DNA of 64,000 nt from Alcanivorax sp. (GCF_019431375.1 NZ_CP080267.1:2669933-2733932), one strand, 5' to 3'. Counted from the first letter of the stretch, positions 17,923 through 27,415 are shown. Program-made: numbers and translations. Notes: generated from the sequence alone by a model not told the origin.

Positions 17923-18681
17923 TCAGAAGTCAGGCCTGTTTTGATCGCGCCGGCGAACTATACTCGGCAAATTCTCAATGGAAATATGATCTGTTCGATT
18001 GCCCGTGCGAATATAAAAACGGTAGTTTTTACCATCTTTTAGAAAGCTTTCTTTTTCACGCCTAGCCACTTCGACCCTTGCTACCAACTTACAGTCTATC
18101 GTGTGGGATGTTATTTTTAGATGATGAAGTACGACTTTCCCATCCAAGAATCTTCCCTCAACTAGAGATCGAAAACGAAGCTCCCATTTGTCAAAGTCCC
18201 CACCAGGACCAAGAAACTCAAAATCTTTATCAAGGCCAAAAATATTTAGGTTATCTTCAATGCCAACATAAAGAACCCCTCCTTCAGCATTAAGAAAACC
18301 ACAGACCGTTTTCAGACATGAATGAACCACTTTTTCTGGGCTGATCTGGCCAATAGGCGTATCTGGCCTTGATTTGCTTTGCTTAATATCGTGCAGCAAC
18401 GTAGATTTAAACTCTAAATGAGCGCCCTCACCCTTTAATATCTCATCCCTAACATAAGAATCCGGCACCTTATCCGAGACTGAAACAACTCTTTTCTGCT
18501 CAAATTCTCCTGCATTAATCGGCGGAGATATTATTAATCCGAGCAAAGCCAGCTCTTTTCCGACGGCAGGTGCCACATCAAACGGATGACCATCTTCGAT
18601 CTGAAAAATCTCCGCCAGCTCGGGGATCGATTTTTCTATACCTCTATATGCGGTATGAATTAGTTTAGCCTTCTCGTCCAT
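17923..18681 (-). CDS. AlbA_2/Schlafen-type putative ATP-binding protein
   Basis: About 252 residues. The central part matches the AlbA_2 (Schlafen) domain: GAHLEFKSTL, then CLKTVCGFLNAEGGVLYVGIEDNLNIFGL, the usual E-FK and N-x-GG-x-x-x-x-G blocks. I chose ATG 18681, 11 bases after the stop of the upstream gene and with AGGA before it, over the longer frame that would overlap that gene. The tight spacing says the two are one operon. AlbA_2 proteins occur in stress and phage-defence contexts, often as nucleases or helicase partners; here the partner is a DUF262/HNH protein. AT-rich, like its partner, and unlike the flanking core genes. Confidence 0.75.
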   Translation of the reverse strand: MDEKAKLIHTAYRGIEKSIPELAEIFQIEDGHPFDVAPAVGKELALLGLIISPPINAGEFEQKRVVSVSDKVPDSYVRDEILKGEGAHLEFKSTLLHDIKQSKSRPDTPIGQISPEKVVHSCLKTVCGFLNAEGGVLYVGIEDNLNIFGLDKDFEFLGPGGDFDKWELRFRSLVEGRFLDGKVVLHHLKITSHTIDCKLVARVEVARREKESFLKDGKNYRFYIRTGNRTDHISIENLPSIVRRRDQNRPDF

Positions 18682-18691
18682 GAGAGGCGTC

Positions 18692-20626
18692 CTATAAGGT
18701 AATAACAAGGTTTCGCTCAAAGTAATTTGCAATCAGCGTAGCCCTATGATCCCAGAAAGAAAGGGGATCAGGCTGTCTGGCCACAAGAATTTCAAAGCTT
18801 TCCTTGTCAATAAAGTAACGCTCCAGCGTCTTTGAAAGGTGGTCAAATTTCAAACCGGCATCTAATATCGCCTGACCCGGTACCTTTGCCTTCCATTTGT
18901 TGTTGGAAACTCGGGAAAGTGGAGTTAAATTTGCGATAGATTCTTTGTAATCGTATTCAGCAACCTGTGGGTCAAGCACATCTTTCAAGTCTCCCGATTT
19001 ATTACTAGCACACCAGGCCCGAGGATATATATGATGCATTTCGAAGTTGTCGGATTCTGGAAATGAGATTATGGTTTGAGCGCTCAAAATATCTTTTGTT
19101 GCACGTCCAATGAACGGTAGCTGAAGTGCTTTCTGCAATGCTCCAGACAATCGCCCTTTCAAAGCCAACGCTTTCAAATCTTCATTGCTAGGGCCTTTAG
19201 TTTCCATCAAATCGGTTAGTTTTCCCTGTGCAAAATCCACCCAGCTCATCGCAGAAGGGTAGTTCTCTCGCTCGTCAAGTATCCCTCTAAGGCTCTTCAG
19301 GTCTGTTCCAAGCTGCGTGAGAAAGCCCTGGTCATAACGATTAGTGAGTGCATTTCGCCAAAAGAAAGCTCTGTACAGAGCATCAAGATCATCAATACTC
19401 CAACGACAAGCTTGCGGCTCAAATGCTTTTCTCCAACGCAGCCCCACATAAATTGAGCTGGAGATTGGATAAGGGCATGCTTCCATTGGGAAGTAACCCT
19501 CGGCAACGCACTTCTGGAAATCGCCTAGAAATTCGGCCAGCCTTTCTTCGTTTTGAATAACATTGCGCCAGTGAGTAGCTGGAGTTGCTAAGAGGTCAGC
19601 AGACTTAACCGAGGAGATTGAAGCGCTCCCTTTCACTGGAGAGCCAGACCTTTTTCGTGGCTCGGGCTTTTCATCAAGTGCGACATAGCAGGCGGTTACC
19701 ATTTGAGCTATCAACTCGGGCCGCTTGTTACGACTCGCCCAACCTGTGGCTCCATCATGCTGACCCAAGTCGTCAATCCAATCCCTGAGGTCAATGCCAC
19801 CACCCCCTGCAGCCTGAGTTTCTGCATATAACGTGGAATGTATCAAATCTACAGTTGATACCTTCGTGCCCGTTGTGTTTAGTGTTTCAAATATTTCACA
19901 AATTTCATCAAGCCTATATGAGCTTGGTACGACATATACAGCCATTTTAGTAGAGTTGATGCCGTTAAATGCCTCGCGAAGAACAGTCTTTCTGTTTGCT
20001 AGCTCCTCTGCATTCGGCAACTCATTACCGGGATAGTTTTTGGGGTCACTCACAGCCTCCGTATAATTTAGCCATTGTGCGAAAAGACCGTCCACATTAG
20101 GATCAAGCGCGAGAGGGAAAAGCCCCTTACCGATACAGACGCTCGGTGTGCTCAGGTTCTCCTCAACTATCTCTCTTCGTTTCTTAAAAAGAATTCGCTT
20201 CGTCGGTTCTTTCTCCGCTACATTAAGGAAAAATTCACCAGCAAATTTGTAACTGCCATTTACTGGATGCAACCCACCAAATGCCATGGCGATCGACGTG
20301 CATCTCTGACGCCCATCTAGAATGGCATAGTAAGAATTGGGCTTACGATCTTTAGGGGCAAAATACTTTGGTGCTGTACGTTTATTCTCAGCATCCCAGT
20401 CGGGAATGGATACAGGTTCCAACGGGAGTTCTGCCTCATCGGCTTGAGCCCATAGAGTCACCATGCCTATAGGTCTCGAGCGTAGAATTGAATCAATAAG
20501 TCCAATCACCTGGGCTTCATTCCAAACAAAATCTCGCTGGAACTGTGGAACTTGCCACGCCCCACTTTTAAGATTAGCGATTATTTGATCAATCTTTGCT
20601 TCTTGAACGTGAAGGTCGTTAGACAT
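18692..20626 (-). CDS. DUF262 / HNH (GmrSD-like) protein
   Basis: 644 residues. N-terminal DUF262 (ParB/Srx-like) domain shows VPQFQRDFVWNEAQVIGLIDS and the signature DGRQRCTSIAM, the DGQQR-type motif used for nucleotide hydrolysis in GmrSD-type type IV restriction enzymes. EIFETLNTTGTKVSTVDL also matches the family. The C-terminal part carries an HNH/DUF1524-like nuclease core, FEMHHIYPRAW, and LTPLSRVSNNKWKAKVP. Such proteins usually cut modified (for example glucosylated) phage DNA. It is the first gene of a two-gene operon with the AlbA_2 protein and lies in an AT-rich island downstream of glmS. Restriction activity and target are inferred. Confidence 0.82.
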   Translation of the reverse strand: MSNDLHVQEAKIDQIIANLKSGAWQVPQFQRDFVWNEAQVIGLIDSILRSRPIGMVTLWAQADEAELPLEPVSIPDWDAENKRTAPKYFAPKDRKPNSYYAILDGRQRCTSIAMAFGGLHPVNGSYKFAGEFFLNVAEKEPTKRILFKKRREIVEENLSTPSVCIGKGLFPLALDPNVDGLFAQWLNYTEAVSDPKNYPGNELPNAEELANRKTVLREAFNGINSTKMAVYVVPSSYRLDEICEIFETLNTTGTKVSTVDLIHSTLYAETQAAGGGGIDLRDWIDDLGQHDGATGWASRNKRPELIAQMVTACYVALDEKPEPRKRSGSPVKGSASISSVKSADLLATPATHWRNVIQNEERLAEFLGDFQKCVAEGYFPMEACPYPISSSIYVGLRWRKAFEPQACRWSIDDLDALYRAFFWRNALTNRYDQGFLTQLGTDLKSLRGILDERENYPSAMSWVDFAQGKLTDLMETKGPSNEDLKALALKGRLSGALQKALQLPFIGRATKDILSAQTIISFPESDNFEMHHIYPRAWCASNKSGDLKDVLDPQVAEYDYKESIANLTPLSRVSNNKWKAKVPGQAILDAGLKFDHLSKTLERYFIDKESFEILVARQPDPLSFWDHRATLIANYFERNLVITL

Positions 20627-20955
20627 CCCTGTAAGTTCTCCTGTTAAGTCAACATTCCCACCCGCTATTGAGCGCCTATTTACTCTAACACTGGTTAGTT
20701 GCGTCTTCGAAGACCAACAATAATATTAGTAAAAGATCATACCAAGCTCGACCACTAGCAAAGAAGTTATTTAGTTGTCCTGTACTTCTTATTTTGCAAC
20801 TTTCGGTCATTGAGCAGCTGTATCAGCTTATCGAGATCTGGGCTCATCTCTAGCCTTAAGCTCTTACCAACCCGTAACGTCTATCGCGCCGCCAGCAACC
20901 TCTCTAGGAATCCCCCACCTTGCGAAGCAGCCCCCACCGATATCGCGGCTCACGG
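20627..20955. other. Intergenic region upstream of the DUF262 operon
   Basis: 329 bases without a gene. It must hold the promoter of the DUF262/AlbA_2 operon; I see no confident -35/-10 pair. A half REP with a damaged end (ATCGCGCCGCCAGCAACCTC) lies at 20883-20902, marking the change from AT-rich island sequence to the RDD gene. Confidence 0.5.
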
Positions 20956-21378
20956 TTAGCCTTCTTTCTGTTTATTAGCGAGCTCCCCAGCAAAGACAAC
21001 CCGCGTCCCAGCGACCATGTCATGAAAACCTTTCTGCTCCCGAGAAACAAGCACAGGAATAATGAGGAAAACATTCAGGGATACCAACAGTGAGAACAGC
21101 AAGCACCGGCGGAACCATTGAAACCCGGATGGAGGATGGCCGGTTTTCGCATCTATAACCTTCAAGCCGAATAGCCTTTTCCCCAGATGCAGACCTGTCA
21201 ACCAGTACACAAAAAAGCCCAGCGGTATAGCCAGCAGCATCAGGGCTTCAGCAGGCATGAAACCTGTCACTAGCCCGGCGTGCACGGCGATTTTATTGGT
21301 TAGCATGATCACACCGGAAACCAGCACCAAATCAATGATAAATGCCGGAATCCTGAGCAACGCTGTCTTCATTTCCAT
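20956..21378 (-). CDS. RDD family membrane protein
   Basis: 140 residues with three or four membrane segments. The family hallmarks are visible: RIPAFIIDLVLVSG near the N-terminus (the R and D of the RDD pattern), GKRLFGLKVIDAKTGHPPS in the middle and KGFHDMVAGTRVV at the end. ATG is preceded by AAGGA. Function of RDD proteins is poorly known; some have been proposed as ion transporters. It stands alone, divergent from the next gene. Confidence 0.8.
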   Translation of the reverse strand: MEMKTALLRIPAFIIDLVLVSGVIMLTNKIAVHAGLVTGFMPAEALMLLAIPLGFFVYWLTGLHLGKRLFGLKVIDAKTGHPPSGFQWFRRCLLFSLLVSLNVFLIIPVLVSREQKGFHDMVAGTRVVFAGELANKQKEG

Positions 21379-21627
21379 ATGCCGATTCCTTTTTATTCTT
21401 TGTTCAAGACAATACAGAGCCCGGAGTCCAGGATCAAAGTCTTACATTTCCCATTAGCTGCATTGGTGCAATGGGAATTAAGAGGCCTCTAAACCCGACC
21501 TCTTACAAAACGTCCACGCAGACCCGAATTATCAACAACGGGCTTTCCCCTATGGTCCGTGATAAATTTCCATTCAGATTTCTGATGCCAGATTATTTCC
21601 TTCTGGCTGCACTGCATGGGGGTACTG

Positions 21628-22071
21628 ATGTCTCGATTTGCCGTATTGCTCGGTTTGCTGCTTGTTTCTTCCAATATTGCTGCTGCCCGGCTCACCGGCC
21701 TATGGGTTGGCTATTACAGCTATGGGGGTAACGCCCGTGTGCCCATGTCCGTCGTGATCCAGTCCGATGGCTCTACGTTAATCGGGCAGATGATTGAGCC
21801 TCAGACCTCAGGCGAGGCACTGGATATCGGCCGCCCCGCCATTATTTTCGGCGAGTCAGATGGCAATAGAGTCGTGTTCGACAAGGCTTATTTTTCTGAC
21901 CTGAAAAGCATTACGCCCATTAGGCTCAAGGAAGATGCCCAGCCGGTTGAGTACAAGCTGGTTTTGAGCCAACAGGGTCAGGTAATGTCGGGCCAGTGGT
22001 TTATTGGTGAGGCGTTTGGGGAGGCCAGCTTCAAGCGAGTCACACCAGAAACGGTGGATCGTCTTCGTTAA
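21628..22071 (+). CDS. Small exported protein, unknown function
   Basis: About 147 residues. ATG at 21628 (after GGGGGT) begins a signal peptide, MSRFAVLLGLLLVSSNIAAA. The mature part is beta-rich with repeated short blocks (LTGLWVGYYSYGG, VPMSVVIQSDGSTLIGQM, YKLVLSQQGQVMSGQWF), like a small lipocalin-type or calycin barrel that ends each unit with a W/F turn. No named family is recognised with confidence. No partner gene is obvious. Confidence 0.6.
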   Translation: MSRFAVLLGLLLVSSNIAAARLTGLWVGYYSYGGNARVPMSVVIQSDGSTLIGQMIEPQTSGEALDIGRPAIIFGESDGNRVVFDKAYFSDLKSITPIRLKEDAQPVEYKLVLSQQGQVMSGQWFIGEAFGEASFKRVTPETVDRLR

Positions 22072-22180
22072 CAGATAAATTTTAGCGTCGATAAAGTGCC
22101 GGTTGTTTCATTAAACCTCTTTTATCGCGCCGCCAGCGACGCTCCTACGGCAAGGCGATTGTTGTCAGCCAGGCACCCAC

Positions 22181-22206
22181 AAAAAAGCCCGGCAATGCCG
22201 GGCTTT
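22181..22206 (-). terminator. Duplicate copy of the glmS terminator
   Basis: Read on the minus strand: AAAGCCCGGC-ATT-GCCGGGCTTT followed by TTT. Identical to the copy at 22881-22906; here it would stop transcription leaving the zinc-ribbon gene. Confidence 0.85.
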
Positions 22207-22235
22207 CACTGTTAACTATTCACTATTAACTGCCT

Positions 22236-22300
22236 TTACTCCACCGTCACCGACTTCGCCAGATTCCGCGGCTGATCCACATCCGTCCCCCGCAGCACCG
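22236..22300 (-). pseudogene. glmS: glmS 3' terminal fragment
   Basis: Carries the last 21 codons and stop of glmS (ending NLAKSVTVE), the segment that TnsD-type proteins recognise at Tn7 attachment sites. It is not connected to any glmS upstream part: the sequence before it encodes the end of the zinc-ribbon frame. Confidence 0.85.
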
Positions 22301-22305
22301 CTGGC

Positions 22306-22742
22306 TCATGGCAATAGAAAGCCCAATGGCAAAGTCGGGGAGTTTTTCAGAGGTTCCCTAAGAAAGTCACCAATATTCCTCAACGCGCTTGCTTTTCCTC
22401 TATAAAACTCTGTGTAGCCACATTTCGCGCAAGACACAAAAGAACGGCACGACTCGAAAGAATACCTCCAGAGCCCCTCATTTCTCCTGCTTTATACTCA
22501 CCGAACCCACACTTGGCGCACTCGTATTTTCTCCCCTGAAGAGCCAGATACTGGGCTTTGTGTGCTTCAATTTCTGTATCTTGGGGAGATGCCGGGCATC
22601 CACATCGAACACAACGTTTCTCATCTGCTTCATTTCCAAGCTCACAGGCCATGCAGCGCCATTTCAGCGCCGATAACAGTGTATTAATTAGAACGTTCCA
22701 TAACGAGTCAGTTTCATTGACAGCAAAGTGCTTGATTAACAA
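22306..22742 (-). pseudogene. Zinc-ribbon protein, probably frameshifted
   Basis: The frame from 22742 encodes an N-terminal zinc finger of RanBP2 style (WRCMACELGNEADEKRCVRCG) and the first half of a zinc ribbon (YECAKCGFGEYKAGEMRGSGG). After GGILSS the frame goes on to 22380 without the expected second CxxC. In the next frame, from about 22440 to the stop at 22306, the sequence reads SCAKCGYTEFYRGKAS, the missing half of this ribbon type (CxxCGYTEFY). One small indel therefore separates the halves, a real mutation or a sequencing error. It lies between the two copies of the glmS 3' end and looks like inserted DNA. No partner is visible; the family is thought to bind nucleic acid. Confidence 0.65.
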
Positions 22743-22880
22743 GAAAACTGCAAAGACATACGTTGTCGCCTGAGGGACTTTCCGCTGAAAACGGAGAAGT
22801 CCGCACTTACCGGATGCTTGTGTACCGCGCCGCCAGCGACGCTCCTACGGCAAGGCTATTGTTGTCAGCCAGGCACCCAC

Positions 22881-22906
22881 AAAAAAGCCCGGCAATGCCG
22901 GGCTTT
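22881..22906 (-). terminator. Rho-independent terminator of glmS
   Basis: Minus-strand hairpin AAAGCCCGGC-ATT-GCCGGGCTTT followed by a T-run, starting 37 bases after the glmS stop. Tn7-type elements insert close to this point, about 25 bases past the stop codon. Confidence 0.9.
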
Positions 22907-22942
22907 CACTGTTAACTATTCACTATTAACTGTTAACTGCCT

Positions 22943-24771
22943 TTACTCCACCGTCACCGACTTCGCCAGATTCCGCGGCTGATCCACATCCGTCCCCCGC
23001 AGCACCGCCACATGATAGCTAAGCAACTGCAACGGCACGGTATAGACGATCGGGGCAATGGTTTCCGGCACGGCGGGCATGTTCAGCACGTGGATGCCTT
23101 CGCCTTCTTTCACGTGGGCGTTCTTGTCGGCGAACACGTACAGCTCACCGCCACGGGCACGGACTTCCTGCAGGTTGGATTTGAGCTTTTCCAGCAGTTC
23201 GTCGTTGGGCGCCACGGAGACCACCGGCATGTCGCTGTCTACCAGGGCCAGGGGGCCGTGCTTGAGCTCGCCGGCCGGGTAGGCTTCGGCGTGGATGTAG
23301 GAAATTTCCTTGAGCTTGAGGGCGCCTTCCAGGGCCACCGGAAATTGCACGCCACGGCCCAGGAACAGGGTGTGGTGTTTTTCCACGAAGGCTTCGGAAA
23401 GCTTCTCGATGGGCTTGTCCAGCGCAACGGTCTGTTCGATCAGGTTGGGCAGCTGGCGCAGTTCGTCAAGGATGCCTTCGATGCGGGTATCGTCCAGGCC
23501 TTTCTGGCGACCCAGGGCCAGCACCAGCATGAGCAGGCCGGTGAGCTGGGTGGTGAATGCCTTGGTGGAGGCCACGCCGATTTCCGGGCCGGCCTTGGTG
23601 AGGAATACCAGTTCGGATTCGCGCACCAGGGAGGAGCTATCCACGTTGCAGATGGCCAGGCGACCCACGTAGTTGGGTGACTGGGTATCACGCAGGGCGG
23701 CCAGGGTGTCGGCGGTTTCGCCGCTCTGGGAGATGGTGACGAACAGGGTGCCTTCCGGTACCACATGGTTGCGGTAGCGGAATTCACTGGCCACTTCCAC
23801 CTGGCAGGGAATGCCGGCGATGTCTTCCAGCCAGTAACGGGCCACCATGCCGGCGTGGTAGCTGGTGCCGCAGGCAACGATCTGCACGGTTTTCACCCGG
23901 TCGAAGATGGCCGGGGCTTTTTCGCCGAAGGCGTCGATCAGGCTCGCCGGGCTGTCGATGCGCCCTTCCAGGGTTTTCTGGATGGCCGCCGGCTGCTCGA
24001 AGATTTCCTTCTGCATGTAGTGGCGGTATTCGCCTTTTTCCGCGTCTTCGTGGGTGCCGTCGAATTCATGGGTGTCGCGGTTGGCCGGGTTGCCCTGTGC
24101 ATCGACGATGCGGATGTTGTCGGTGCTGATTTCTGCCTGGTCGCCTTCTTCCAGGAAGATGAAGCGGTTGGTCACCGGCAGCAGGGCCAGCTGATCGGAG
24201 GCGATGTAGTTTTCGTCGATGCCCAGGCCGATGACCAGCGGGCTGCCGGAGCGCACGGCGACCAGCTTGTGGGGCTCGTCCTTGTGGATCACACCCAGGG
24301 CGTAGGCGCCATCGAGTTTTTTCACCACTTGCTGGACGGCGGTGAACAGATCCACGCCGGTGGCCAGCACCTGGTGGAGCAGGTGCACGATGACTTCGGT
24401 GTCGGTCTGGGACTGGAAGGCATAACCGGCGGCTTCCAGTTCGTCTTTCAGTTCCTGGAAGTTTTCGATGATGCCGTTGTGCACCAGGGCCAGATCGCTG
24501 CCGGACATGTGCGGGTGGGCATTGGCTTCGAGGGTTTGCCGTGGGTGGCCCAGCGGGTATGGGCAATGCCGGTGAAGCCGCTGGCATGCTCGTCCGTGGT
24601 GGCGGCTTCCAGGCCGGCCACCTTACCCTGGCGGCGCACCCGGGTAATGCCGGAATCATTGAGCAGCGCCACACCGGCGCTGTCGTAGCCCCGGTATTCC
24701 AGGCGCTTGAGGCCGGTGATCAGGATATTGGTGACATTACGCTGGGCAATGGCCCCGACGATTCCACACAT
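22943..24771 (-). pseudogene. glmS: Glucosamine-6-phosphate synthase, full length but frameshifted
   Basis: Makes glucosamine-6-phosphate from fructose-6-phosphate and glutamine for peptidoglycan and LPS. The frame from 24771 gives the N-terminal glutaminase domain with the catalytic MCGIVG start. Around 24530 one G is missing (TTCGAGGG against TTCGGAGGG in copy 2), so it shifts out of frame; the rest, from about residue 83 to the stop at 22943, is open and contains both SIS domains and the normal C-terminus (NLAKSVTVE). GlmS is normally essential in the absence of amino sugar, and the other copy is truncated, so a sequencing error here or an intact gene elsewhere is likely. The ribosome site before this copy is also altered by a local 60-base deletion. 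Confidence 0.85.
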
Positions 24772-24933
24772 GTTGGTTTCCACATGTTGGTTTGCATGGC
24801 TCCAACGAATTCTCGACCCTTTGAAAACCCCTTTCTATTGGGGAGGATGGCGTTTATCGCGAAGGTGCCATTAGAGCCACCGTTATTCGCGATGCGAGCA
24901 TCGCTTCCACAGAAATCAGTGATGCTGGGGTTT

Positions 24934-26310
24934 TCAGAGGCTCCTTTTCTTTTTCGGACGTTTCCAGTCGCTGACGTTGCGCTGCTGACCACGGGCCACG
25001 GCCAGGCCGTTGTCGTCCACGTCCTTGGTGATGGTGCTGCCAGCGCCCACGGTGGCATTTTCGCCGATGGTGACCGGTGCCACCAGTGACGAATTGGAGC
25101 CAATGAAGGCGCCGTCTTTCATCACTGTCTGGAATTTGTTGGCGCCATCGTAATTGCAGGTGATGGTGCCGGCGCCCACATTGACGCCCTTGCCGATCTG
25201 GCTGTCGCCGATGTAGGTGAGATGGTTCACCTTGGAACCCTCGCCCACATAGGACTTCTTGGTTTCCACAAAGTTGCCGATCTTGGCCTTGTCGGCCAGT
25301 TCGGTGCCGGGGCGCAGGCGGGCGTAGGGGCCGATGGTGCATTGCTCGCCAACGATGGCGCCATCCAGCAGGCTGTTGGCTTCGATGACGGTGCCAGCGC
25401 CGATGTTGGTATCGCGGATAATGCAGTTGGGACCGATGACCACGCCTTCTTCAATGGTCACGTCGCCCTCCAGCACCACGTTCACATCAATGATCACATC
25501 CGTGGCGATCTGCACGCTGCCGCGCACGTCCAGGCGGGCCGGGTCGCGCAGGGTGACGCCGTCGCGCATCAGGGATTCAGCCTGGGCCAGCTGGTAGATA
25601 CGCTCAAGACGGGACAGCTGTACCCGGTCGTTGACGCCATCCACTTCCCAGGCGAACTCGGGCTGCAGGGTTTCCACGGTGAGGCCGGACTGCACTGCCA
25701 TGGCGACCACGTCGGTCAGGTAGTATTCGCCCTGGGCGTTGTTGCTGGACAGTTTCGGCAGGCAGTCTTCCAGGAAGCTGCGGGTACAGGCGAGGATGCC
25801 GGTGTTGATTTCCGGGATGCCCAGCTCCGCTTCACTGGCATCTTTTTGCTCGATGATGCGCTGCACATTGTTCTGGCCGTCACGGACGATGCGGCCATAG
25901 CCGCTGGGGTCGTCCAGGGTCAGGGTCATCAGCGCCAGGGTCTTGTCATCCACGCACTGGACAAATTCACGCAGGGTTTCCGGACGAATCAGGGGGACGT
26001 CGCCGTACAGCACCAGCACGGTGTCTTCCTTGACCAGGGGCATGGCCTGGGCCACCGCATGGCCGGTGCCAAGCTGTTCGGCCTGTTCGGCCCATTGCAG
26101 GTGATCGCCGTTGACGATGTCTTTCACTTTGTCGCCACCGTGGCCATAGACGATCACGGTGTTGTCGGCGGCCAGGCTGGTGGCGGCATCTACCACATGC
26201 TGGACCATGGCCTTGCCGGCCACTTCATGCAGCACCTTGGGCAAGGCACTTTTCATGCGTGTGCCTTTGCCGGCGGCGAGAATGACTACTGCAATAGACC
26301 CTGAACTCAT
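24934..26310 (-). CDS. glmU: Bifunctional GlmU, copy 1 (extended C-terminus)
   Basis: Acetylates glucosamine-1-phosphate and then makes UDP-GlcNAc. N-terminal uridylyltransferase domain with AVVILAAGKGTRMKS at residues 7-21 and GTGHAVAQAM; C-terminal left-handed beta-helix of hexapeptide repeats (TIEEGVVIGPNCIIRD and following). 458 residues. Copy 2 ends KRPKKK, but here two bases are lost at the stop (CTTTTC for CTTATTTC), so three extra residues, RSL, are added before the next stop; that should be harmless. AAGGA precedes the ATG. The next gene downstream is the frameshifted glmS. Confidence 0.93.
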   Translation of the reverse strand: MSSGSIAVVILAAGKGTRMKSALPKVLHEVAGKAMVQHVVDAATSLAADNTVIVYGHGGDKVKDIVNGDHLQWAEQAEQLGTGHAVAQAMPLVKEDTVLVLYGDVPLIRPETLREFVQCVDDKTLALMTLTLDDPSGYGRIVRDGQNNVQRIIEQKDASEAELGIPEINTGILACTRSFLEDCLPKLSSNNAQGEYYLTDVVAMAVQSGLTVETLQPEFAWEVDGVNDRVQLSRLERIYQLAQAESLMRDGVTLRDPARLDVRGSVQIATDVIIDVNVVLEGDVTIEEGVVIGPNCIIRDTNIGAGTVIEANSLLDGAIVGEQCTIGPYARLRPGTELADKAKIGNFVETKKSYVGEGSKVNHLTYIGDSQIGKGVNVGAGTITCNYDGANKFQTVMKDGAFIGSNSSLVAPVTIGENATVGAGSTITKDVDDNGLAVARGQQRNVSDWKRPKKKRSL

Positions 26311-26454
26311 ACCCTGTCCTTATCGTTTTACCCTTGTCGCGATCTGCCGTGCCGCTTTATAGCATGACATCGTGACATTTCTGTCTCTTGACCTGAATCC
26401 ATGGTTTCAGCGTGGATGCATGGCGTAAGAATTTGTTGTCACAGGGAATTTTCT

Positions 26455-26615
26455 CAGCTTCAGTAACGGTTGGTCGGTCGATGCCGGCGTGGGGCTGGTG
26501 CCGCAGGTCGGCAGGCTCGCCGGGCTTTCGATTCACCCTGGTCGAAGATGGCGGATGCTGCTTCAGTCGATTTCGCCGGGCTTCTCGATCGCCCTTCCAG
26601 GTTTTCTGGTTGGAG
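26455..26615. other. Scrambled junction between the two glmS-glmU units
   Basis: Short pieces of glmS, in altered order and with small errors, taken from the 23850-23980 region: GATGCCGGCGTGG, CTGGTGCCGCAGG, AGGCTCGCCGGGCT, GTCGAAGATGGC and a duplicated GGTTTTCTGG. No frame is kept. It looks like either a multi-template repair junction or an assembler consensus error. Confidence 0.7.
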
Positions 26616-27415
26616 GTTTTCTGGATGGCCGCCGGCTGCTCGAAGATTTCCTTCTGCATGTAGTGGCGGTATTCGCCTTTTTCCGCGTCTTCGTGGGTGC
26701 CGTCGAATTCATGGGTGTCGCGGTTGGCCGGGTTGCCCTGTGCATCGACGATGCGGATGTTGTCGGTGCTGATTTCTGCCTGGTCGCCTTCTTCCAGGAA
26801 GATGAAGCGGTTGGTCACCGGCAGCAGGGCCAGCTGATCGGAGGCGATGTAGTTTTCGTCGATGCCCAGGCCGATGACCAGCGGGCTGCCGGAGCGCACG
26901 GCGACCAGCTTGTGGGGCTCGTCCTTGTGGATCACACCCAGGGCGTAGGCGCCATCGAGTTTTTTCACCACTTGCTGGACGGCGGTGAACAGATCCACGC
27001 CGGTGGCCAGCACCTGGTGGAGCAGGTGCACGATGACTTCGGTGTCGGTCTGGGACTGGAAGGCATAACCGGCGGCTTCCAGTTCGTCTTTCAGTTCCTG
27101 GAAGTTTTCGATGATGCCGTTGTGCACCAGGGCCAGATCGCTGCCGGACATGTGCGGGTGGGCATTGGCTTCGGAGGGTTTGCCGTGGGTGGCCCAGCGG
27201 GTATGGGCAATGCCGGTGAAGCCGCTGGCATGCTCGTCCGTGGTGGCGGCTTCCAGGCCGGCCACCTTACCCTGGCGGCGCACCCGGGTAATGCCGGAAT
27301 CATTGAGCAGCGCCACACCGGCGCTGTCGTAGCCCCGGTATTCCAGGCGCTTGAGGCCGGTGATCAGGATATTGGTGACATTACGCTGGGCAATGGCCCC
27401 GACGATTCCACACAT
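26616..27415 (-). pseudogene. glmS: glmS copy 2, 5' two-fifths only
   Basis: Encodes residues 1 to ~267: the whole glutaminase domain (MCGIVGAIAQRN, GYDSAGVALL, THGKPSEANAHPH) in an unbroken frame with a proper ribosome site (AAGGA), and then enters the scrambled junction. Frame continues to 26357 through unrelated codons. Without SIS domains it cannot make glucosamine-6-phosphate. It is however the copy with the correct reading at the frameshift position of copy 1. Confidence 0.88.

Larger units (their letters stand above)
22126..22301. repeat. Duplicate of the glmS 3' end and downstream region
   Basis: Nearly identical to 22826-23009, with one substitution in the first 100 bases and a 7-base tandem repeat difference (GTTAACT) before the stop. 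It contains a half REP, the rho-independent terminator and the last 21 glmS codons. Similarity ends at CAGCACCG (22300), where the zinc-ribbon segment starts. The two copies flank 524 bases of unrelated DNA as direct repeats. Confidence 0.9.

Noticed and set aside
20883..20905. Half REP near the DUF262 operon as a promoter or operator
   Set aside because: Matches a degraded REP arm, so a repeat remnant is the simpler explanation.
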